Shown in pieces: positions 58,564-64,000 of a stretch of 64,000 nt of DNA. Positions within the stretch are counted from its first letter, which is position 1. Every line of letters starts with the position of its first letter. Source of the DNA: Pseudomonas sp. H3(2019) (GTDB taxonomy: Bacteria; Pseudomonadota; Gammaproteobacteria; Pseudomonadales; Pseudomonadaceae); the NCBI RefSeq assembly GCF_007713465.1, contig NZ_VMSG01000007.1, positions 62,001 through 126,000 on the forward strand, read 5' to 3'. Under the pieces are notes generated by a model. It ran no database searches. It had not been told where the DNA came from and saw only the letters and a list, made by a program, of their open reading frames with translations. A program made the translations under genes and the position numbers.

Positions 58564-59928
58564 TTATCGGGTCGTCTTACGCGGGCCGAAGGCTTCATCG
58601 ACTTTGGCCAGGTCCTCCTCACGCAAGTTGCCGGCGTAGTAATGCAACTTGGTCCAGGCCATTAAATAGTCATAACGGGCCTGGGCCAGGTCGCGGCGTG
58701 TGGTGTAGAGCTGCTGTTCGGCGTTCAGCGCATCAAGGTTGACTCGCTCGCCACCGAGGATGCTTTGCCTGGTCGAGACCACCAGCGCTTCGGCCGACGT
58801 CAGGGCCTTTTGATAGGCATGCAGCTTGCTGACACCCGACAGGCAGGCGCTGAACTGGCGCCGCAGTTCGATCAGGGTTTCGCGGGTTTTCGAGTCCAGA
58901 TCGTATTCGGCCTGCTCCATCGAGCGACTGGCCTGACGCGTCGATGCGGATACCCCGCCGCCGGCGTACAACGGCACACTGACCTCGATACCGATGGTGT
59001 TGGTGTCGTAGCGCTGGTTGTAGGTGTTGCCGCTTTCCGACTCGTTCTTGCGCGCCGTCGCATAGGCGCTGACCCTGGGCAGGTGCCCGGCGCGATTGCG
59101 TTCTACTTCGAACCGCGCCACTTCCACTGCCTGACGCTGGGAAGCGAGGTTCGGGTTGTTGCTCAGTGCGAGCTCATGCCAGCTGTCGAAATTGGCCGGT
59201 TGCAAGGTGAACGACTCAAAGGACTCGCTCAACGGCTCAAGGTCCTTGATATCGATATCCCGCGTGCCGATCAGCGCGCCCAGCTCACGCAAGGAAGCGT
59301 CTTGCTCGTCGCGAGCCTCGATCTCTTCGGCGGTCGCCAGTTCGTAACGTGATTCCGCTTCGAGAATATCGGTACGAGTGCCCTCGCCCTGACGGAACAT
59401 CTGTTCGTTCTGCTGGAACTGTTGTTCAAAGGCTTTTTTCTTCGCTTGCGCGATGTCGATCTGATCCTGAGCAAACAGCGCCTGGGTGTAATAAGTCAGC
59501 ACCCGCACCAGCAGCTCCTGGCTTTTGCCGCGAAAGTTCTCATCGGCGAACAGCGATTGCGCCACGCCCTTGCGATACGCCGCATACGCCTCGTAGTCGA
59601 ATAACGGCTGTTGCAGAGTGAAGGTCGAGCCATAACTGTTGTAGTTCCGGTCGTCAGTCTGGTTGCGGCGGCGTTCGTCCAGGGAAGTGGCCTTGGAATT
59701 GTTGCGCCCCTTGTTGTAGTTGTACGACAGTTTTGGCAGCAGGCCGGCACGACCAATCGTGCGGTTTTCCAGGCCGGCGTCTCGCTCCTTGATGGCGCCG
59801 AGGAATATCGGATCATTGCGCAGCGCCTGTTCGTAAACCTCAAATGGCCCCATGGCGTAAACGTTGGTGCAGACCAGCAATGCAATAGCGGTCCCGAGAA
59901 TGGAATGCTTGCTCATACGACGGGACAT
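58564..59928 (-). CDS. aprF: TolC-family outer membrane channel of the type I exporter
   Basis: A 454-residue TolC-type protein with a signal peptide (LGTAIALLVCTNVYA). Paired helical repeats are seen as PFEVYEQALRNDPIFLGA and ELALSNNPNLASQRQAVEVA, followed by the YRQGVAQ-like AYRKGVAQSLFADENFRG. It forms the outer-membrane duct for AprA and the lipases. It starts two bases after the aprE stop. Confidence 0.94.
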   Translation of the reverse strand: MSRRMSKHSILGTAIALLVCTNVYAMGPFEVYEQALRNDPIFLGAIKERDAGLENRTIGRAGLLPKLSYNYNKGRNNSKATSLDERRRNQTDDRNYNSYGSTFTLQQPLFDYEAYAAYRKGVAQSLFADENFRGKSQELLVRVLTYYTQALFAQDQIDIAQAKKKAFEQQFQQNEQMFRQGEGTRTDILEAESRYELATAEEIEARDEQDASLRELGALIGTRDIDIKDLEPLSESFESFTLQPANFDSWHELALSNNPNLASQRQAVEVARFEVERNRAGHLPRVSAYATARKNESESGNTYNQRYDTNTIGIEVSVPLYAGGGVSASTRQASRSMEQAEYDLDSKTRETLIELRRQFSACLSGVSKLHAYQKALTSAEALVVSTRQSILGGERVNLDALNAEQQLYTTRRDLAQARYDYLMAWTKLHYYAGNLREEDLAKVDEAFGPRKTTR

Positions 59929-59930
59929 CC

Positions 59931-61265
59931 TTATTCCTCGGTCAATGCGGAGCCTGCCCGGTCGAGCAGAGGTTTAAACAGATAATTGAGGAGTGAGCGT
60001 TCGCCAGTGCGCACGAACATCTCGGCCGGCATGCCCGGCTTGATCACCAGCCCGTTGAGTTTTTCCATGGCGACATCGCTGACGCTGCTGCGCAGCACGT
60101 AGTACGGCACGCCGGTTTTCTCGTCGACCATCTGGTCGGCTGAAATCAGGCTGACTTCGCCCGGTACACGGGGCGTATTGCTCTGGTTGAAGGCGGTAAA
60201 CAGGATGTCCACCGGCAAGTGGCTACCGACCTTGTCGATCAGGTTCACCGGCAGGTGGCCTTCGACCTCCAGGCGCGTGCCTTGGGGCACGATCTCCAGC
60301 AAGGTTTCCCCCGGGCGAATCACCGCGCCTTCGGTGTGCACGCCGAGGTTGACGGCGATGCCGTCGGCCGGCGCAACGATTTCACTCTGTTGCAGATTAA
60401 AACCGGCCGAGGTCAGTTGCTGCTCCAGGGTCAGGCTCTTGAGCTGCGTGTCCGCCAACTGGCTGCGTACCTCTTTCTGGTATTCCTCGCTGTGCTGTTG
60501 CAGCTTCAAGCGCGTTTCAAGAATGCCCTGCTCCACGCGCCCGCTTTCGCCGCTGTTCTGCGCCAGCTGCTGCTGTATCTGCGAGAGCTGACGCTGGAAT
60601 TCCATCAGCCGGTTGCGCGGGATGTAACCGTTGTCCGCCAAGGGTTGCAGGTTGGTCAGTTGCTGGCGCAGCGATTCAGCCTGCGCGGTCAGGTCGGTGC
60701 GCGCCCGACGCATCCCGGCCAGTTGTGCGTTGGCACCTTCGATGTTGGCGCGCATCCCGGCCTGCTCGCGATCAAATGCTTCGCGGCGGCTGCTGAACAG
60801 TTGTCGCTGACCTTCCAGCACCAACGCCAGACGTGGGTCGGGGTCGTTGCTCAGTTCGGCGGGGAAACTCACCTGCTTGAGGTTGTCACGCTCGCTTTGC
60901 CAACGTGCCAGGCTGGCCCAGGCCATACGGTATTGGGCTTGCAAGGATTGCACGTCCGCTTCGACCTGAGTCTGGTCGAGGCGAAACAACGGCTGGCCTT
61001 GCTTCACCGCCTCGCCTTCACGCACCAGAATCCGGCTGAGCACCCCGCCACTCATCGATTGCACGGCCTTGCGTTTGCCGGACACCACCACCGTGCCCTG
61101 CACCGGAATGCCTTGATCGAGAGGCGCCAGGCTGGCCCAGAGAAAAAAGCTGCCGGCGCCGACCACGGCGAGCATCCAGCCCAGGCGGGCAAAATAACCG
61201 GCGTCGCGCTCAAGACGCTCCGGTGCGTAACCTTGTTCGATTGTCATAGCGCTGTCCTTGCTCAT
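59931..61265 (-). CDS. aprE: Membrane fusion protein of the type I exporter
   Basis: A 444-residue HlyD-family adaptor. It has one membrane helix (GWMLAVVGAGSFFLWASLA), the lipoyl-like halves KAVQSMSGGVLSRILVREG and PADGIAVNLGVHTEGAV, and a long coiled-coil between (about residues 90-280). The ATG at 61265 overlaps the aprD stop (ATGA); a second ATG at 61247 has AAGGA upstream and could be used instead. It joins AprD to AprF. Confidence 0.94.
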   Translation of the reverse strand: MSKDSAMTIEQGYAPERLERDAGYFARLGWMLAVVGAGSFFLWASLAPLDQGIPVQGTVVVSGKRKAVQSMSGGVLSRILVREGEAVKQGQPLFRLDQTQVEADVQSLQAQYRMAWASLARWQSERDNLKQVSFPAELSNDPDPRLALVLEGQRQLFSSRREAFDREQAGMRANIEGANAQLAGMRRARTDLTAQAESLRQQLTNLQPLADNGYIPRNRLMEFQRQLSQIQQQLAQNSGESGRVEQGILETRLKLQQHSEEYQKEVRSQLADTQLKSLTLEQQLTSAGFNLQQSEIVAPADGIAVNLGVHTEGAVIRPGETLLEIVPQGTRLEVEGHLPVNLIDKVGSHLPVDILFTAFNQSNTPRVPGEVSLISADQMVDEKTGVPYYVLRSSVSDVAMEKLNGLVIKPGMPAEMFVRTGERSLLNYLFKPLLDRAGSALTEE

Positions 61266-63040
61266 ACACCGCTGCTCTTGGTCGGGGCCTGATACTGGCG
61301 GCTCATGCTGAGCCCGGCCGGTGCTGCGGCGGTCTTATCCCGTGGTTGTTCCTGTTGCGCACCAGACAGCGCCTTGAGCACTTCCTGGCTCGGCCCGAAG
61401 GCTTGCAGGCGGCCTTCGTTGAGCACCAGTAACTTGTCGGCCTGGGCCAGCGCCGAGGAACGGTGGGTCACCAGAATCACGCTGGTGCCCTGGGCTTTCA
61501 TCTGCGCGATGGCACTGGCCAATGCAGCCTCGCCAACGGTGTCGAGGTTCGAATTCGGCTCGTCGAGCACCACCAGGCTCGGCCCGCCATACAGCGCCCG
61601 GGCCAGGGCCACGCGCTGTTTCTGGCCACCGGACAAACCGCCACCGTCTTCGCCCAGTACGGTGTCGTAGCCCTGCGGCAGACGCAGAATCATCTCGTGC
61701 ACACCGGCCTGCTGCGCGGCCTCGACCACCTTCTGCGGGTCGGCTTCGCGAAAGCGCGCAATGTTCTCGGCGACGCTGCCGCTGAACAGTTCGATGTCCT
61801 GAGGCAGATAGCCGATGTAAGGACCGAGGTCGTCGCGGTTCCAGCGATGAATGTCCGCACCGTCCAGTCGCACGGTGCCGGCCAGGGTTGGCCAGACGCC
61901 CACCAGCACCCGCGCCAGGGTCGACTTGCCGGAGCCGGAAGCCCCGAGGACACCCAACACCTCGCCAGCCCTGAGGTTGAAATTGACCATGTGCAGGGTT
62001 GCCGTGCGTTGGCCCGGCGGGCCGGCGCTGACCTGTTCGAAGGTCACCTGGCCCTTGGGCGCGGGCAACTCCATGGCATCGTCACTGGGCGGGAACTCTT
62101 GCAGCAATGCGTCCAGCCGTCGGTAGGCCAGCTTTGCCCCACTCCATTGTTTCCAGACGGCAATCAACTGATCGATCGGGCTCAGCACCCGGCCCATCAG
62201 GATCGAGCCTGCGATCATCATCCCGGCGGTCATATCACCCTTGATCACCAGCAAGGCGCCCAACCCCAGCACCAATGATTGCAGGCACAGACGCAGGGTT
62301 TTGCTCAAGGAACTGATGACCGCGCCGGTATCGCTGGCCTGGTTCTGCAAGCCGAGAAACCGTGAATGCACCTGGAACCAGCGTTTGCGCAGCGCGCCGA
62401 GCATGCCCATCGCCTGGATGGTCTCGGCGTTGTGCAAATGACTGGTGGCCAGTTGCGTGGACCGTTGCGAATAACCGCCAGCTTCACCCAAGGGCTTTTT
62501 GGTGATCGCCTCATTGAGGAACGCCAGACCGATCAACAGCACCGCGCCGACGGTAGCGAACACCCCAAGCCAGACGTTGAACAGATAGATCACGAACAGA
62601 TAGACCGGAAACCACGGTGCATCGAAGAACGCAAACAGCGCAGGTCCCGTGACGAACTGGCGAATCTGGGTCAGATCGCCCAACGATTGGCCGGCGTTGC
62701 CCTCGCCCTTGAACAGGTTGCGCTCGAACGCGGCCTGATAGACCCGCAGATTGAAACGTCGCTCCAGTTGGCTGCCGATGCGAATCACGATGAAGCTGCG
62801 CACGGTCTCCAGCAAACCGATAAACGCAAAAAAACCCACCACCATCAGCGACAGCATCGCCAGCGTGGTTTCATTCTGCGAGGAGAGTACCCGGTCATAC
62901 ACCTGGAGCATGTAAATCGACGGCACTAACATCAGTACGTTAATCAATGCGGTGAAACAACCGACGCTGATCAGAATACTTTTATAGTCACCCAGCGCCT
63001 TCAATAGCGGTGCAGTGGGAGTGGTCTTCGCCATTCTCAT
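61262..63040 (-). CDS. aprD: ABC permease/ATPase of the type I exporter
   Basis: About 592 residues: a six-helix membrane domain (LALLSLMVVGFFAFIGLL-type segments) and a C-terminal ATPase with [16 protein letters not shown] (Walker A), LSGGQKQRVALARALYG (signature) and LVVLDEPNSNLD (Walker B). The ATG at 63040 has AGGGA upstream; the frame runs on to 63115 but without features. It powers export of AprA and the two RTX lipases. Confidence 0.95.
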   Translation of the reverse strand: MRMAKTTPTAPLLKALGDYKSILISVGCFTALINVLMLVPSIYMLQVYDRVLSSQNETTLAMLSLMVVGFFAFIGLLETVRSFIVIRIGSQLERRFNLRVYQAAFERNLFKGEGNAGQSLGDLTQIRQFVTGPALFAFFDAPWFPVYLFVIYLFNVWLGVFATVGAVLLIGLAFLNEAITKKPLGEAGGYSQRSTQLATSHLHNAETIQAMGMLGALRKRWFQVHSRFLGLQNQASDTGAVISSLSKTLRLCLQSLVLGLGALLVIKGDMTAGMMIAGSILMGRVLSPIDQLIAVWKQWSGAKLAYRRLDALLQEFPPSDDAMELPAPKGQVTFEQVSAGPPGQRTATLHMVNFNLRAGEVLGVLGASGSGKSTLARVLVGVWPTLAGTVRLDGADIHRWNRDDLGPYIGYLPQDIELFSGSVAENIARFREADPQKVVEAAQQAGVHEMILRLPQGYDTVLGEDGGGLSGGQKQRVALARALYGGPSLVVLDEPNSNLDTVGEAALASAIAQMKAQGTSVILVTHRSSALAQADKLLVLNEGRLQAFGPSQEVLKALSGAQQEQPRDKTAAAPAGLSMSRQYQAPTKSSGV

Positions 63041-63256
63041 TGTTCTTCCCTGAGCTGATAGCCCGCGCGGTAGTTCGACACGGTTCCAATAAACTGCCCC
63101 CTCTGACAGGGGCATGCTTTTAATAGTGCAACTGACAGGCGAACGAACCCTATGTCATGACGATATAGAGTTCAGGTTATTTAACTGCCAACGGAAAACT
63201 GTGGGTGAGCCCTTATTTCCATAACTGGAAAAAATCTGGCTTACAGTCGTACACTT

Positions 63257-63643
63257 TTAGTGTGGTGCGCGTTGTAAAACAATCTGTGGATCAGAGTGTT
63301 TGGTACTTTGGTAGACGCCTTCCTGCTGCCGGCCAAGATGAATAATTCTTGAACCCTCTTTACCCGTCAGCGATATACCGTCGGGTTCCGGGAACCAACC
63401 GACGGGTGTCTCACTCAGCCAACCGGCGAGGCATTGAATATCGCCGGCCAATGTTTGATTTTGCACAAGCTCCAGTGAACAGGTGTTCTGCGGCTGTGCC
63501 GTCAGGTAAACCTGCCATTGCCCGGCCAGTTCCGACGGGTCTGCCAATCTCAGGCTGCTTGCCATGACTACATCTCCAGAAAACATCATCAGCGTGGCGA
63601 TCAGCCAAGCCATTGCCCTGTAGGTAAAGGCGTTATGGGTCAT
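63257..63643 (-). CDS. aprI: Periplasmic inhibitor of the alkaline protease
   Basis: A 128-residue protein with a signal peptide (MAWLIATLMMFSGDVVMA), then a small beta-barrel of the Inh/AprI family: SELAGQWQVYLTAQPQNTCS, LVQNQTLAGDIQCLAGWL (two cysteines for a disulfide) and PDGISLTGKEGSRIIHLG. AprI plugs the active site of AprA that leaks into the periplasm. It lies between aprA and aprD, the usual place, with 216 bases before aprD. Confidence 0.93.
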   Translation of the reverse strand: MTHNAFTYRAMAWLIATLMMFSGDVVMASSLRLADPSELAGQWQVYLTAQPQNTCSLELVQNQTLAGDIQCLAGWLSETPVGWFPEPDGISLTGKEGSRIIHLGRQQEGVYQSTKHSDPQIVLQRAPH

Positions 63644-63710
63644 AAGGTGTTTCGTTCCAGGTTGTAGCCTATGCAGCCTCGCCTACCGTAGCGGTGCTGG
63701 CAAGGATAAA

Positions 63711-63732
63711 GGGCAGCGCATCTGCGCTGCCC
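63711..63732 (-). terminator. Hairpin between aprA and aprI, perhaps partial terminator
   Basis: GGGCAGCGCA-GA-TGCGCTGCCC (minus strand) is a perfect 10-bp stem followed by TTTATCC, 15 bases after the aprA stop. It can stop most transcripts after aprA while allowing some read-through into the inhibitor and exporter genes. Confidence 0.75.
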
Positions 63733-63746
63733 CCATAATCATCGAC

Positions 63747-64000
63747 TCAGGCCACGATGTCCGTGGTAGCTGCCTGGCCAATGGTGGTGACCAGGAAGTC
63801 AGCCACGCCATGCCCGGAAAAGTCGACGGCAAGGCTGCTGCCACCGGAAATTGTGCTCAATACCGCGTCGCCTGCTGCACCGGTGAACGAATTCACGAAG
63901 TGCAGGCCTGCGCCGTTGGTAATGGCACTCAGGTCGATTTTGTCCAGACCGCTGGTGAAATCCAGGATCTGATCGACCGCACCCGGCTTGGAGTCGGAGC
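63747..64000 (-). CDS. aprA: Serralysin-type alkaline metalloprotease, C-terminal end (rest outside window)
   Basis: The minus strand is open from the window edge to the TGA at 63747-63749 and encodes DQILDFTSGLDKIDLSAITN, then VDFSGHGVADFLVTTIGQ and ATTDIVA. This is the C-terminal export signal of serralysins (AprA/AprX), here about 83 residues. It heads the operon: aprA, aprI, aprDEF, prtA, prtB, lipA1, lipA2. Only the end can be judged. Confidence 0.93.
   Translation of the reverse strand, partial: SDSKPGAVDQILDFTSGLDKIDLSAITNGAGLHFVNSFTGAAGDAVLSTISGGSSLAVDFSGHGVADFLVTTIGQAATTDIVA

Overview
The window reads as the chromosome of a fluorescent-type Pseudomonas. Support for this comes from the high GC content, several intergenic REP-type palindromes of the kind common in that group, the alkaline-protease secretion operon with its inhibitor, the sel/fdn selenoprotein locus, and paired polyamine/gamma-glutamyl catabolic genes. 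The genus call is an inference from gene content and repeats; no rRNA lies in the window.

Layout. (1) 1-5,260 is a patchwork: the end of an AraC regulator, an IS66 transposase scrap, an FHS-type sugar transporter, a PsiD-like pyridoxal-independent decarboxylase, a collapsed integrase and a small cupin protein. (2) 5,500-10,050 holds a secreted SnoaL-like protein divergent from a LysR regulator, a cation/proton or Na/Ca-type exchanger, and mgtE preceded by an M-box (ykoK) magnesium riboswitch. (3) 10,050-19,190 is one selenocysteine locus on the minus strand: tRNA-Sec (selC), selB, selA, fdhE, fdnI, fdnH, and fdnG with an in-frame TGA selenocysteine codon. (4) 19,300-26,540 is a SUF iron-sulfur operon on the minus strand (Rieske ferredoxin, sufB, C, D, S, U, and a SufT with an extra A-type-carrier-like domain), ending in a collapsed DUF255 gene and a CMD-family gene. 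(5) 26,750-30,700 is a plus-strand trio: glutamine-synthetase-like ligase, aldehyde dehydrogenase and iron-type alcohol dehydrogenase, fitting oxidation of a gamma-glutamylated amino alcohol.

(6) 30,750-36,330 contains a phospholipase-D-fold lipoprotein, two tandem Crp/Fnr regulators, a histidine kinase without a sensor domain coupled to a secreted protein, a DUF3309 micro-protein and a SYLF lipoprotein-like protein. (7) 36,570-42,960 is an AraC regulator divergent from a second gamma-glutamyl/polyamine cluster (ligase, periplasmic binding protein, FAD oxidase), then a GNAT and a DJ-1/PfpI protein. (8) 42,970-46,880 is a repair pair: a PD-(D/E)XK nuclease-XPD helicase fusion and a FAN1-type VRR-NUC nuclease. 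(9) 47,200-48,570 holds three small envelope proteins.

(10) 48,617-64,000 is the minus-strand exoenzyme operon. In transcription order it contains aprA (only its end is present), the inhibitor aprI, the type I exporter aprDEF, two tandem subtilase autotransporters and two tandem RTX lipases, closed by a strong bidirectional terminator. AprDEF should export AprA and both lipases; the two subtilases carry their own beta-barrels.

Most long open frames lying opposite the real genes are high-GC shadows and were left out. The most interesting items are the M-box leader, the SUF operon with its unusual SufT fusion, the PsiD-like decarboxylase, the nuclease-helicase/FAN1 pair and the two gamma-glutamylation clusters.
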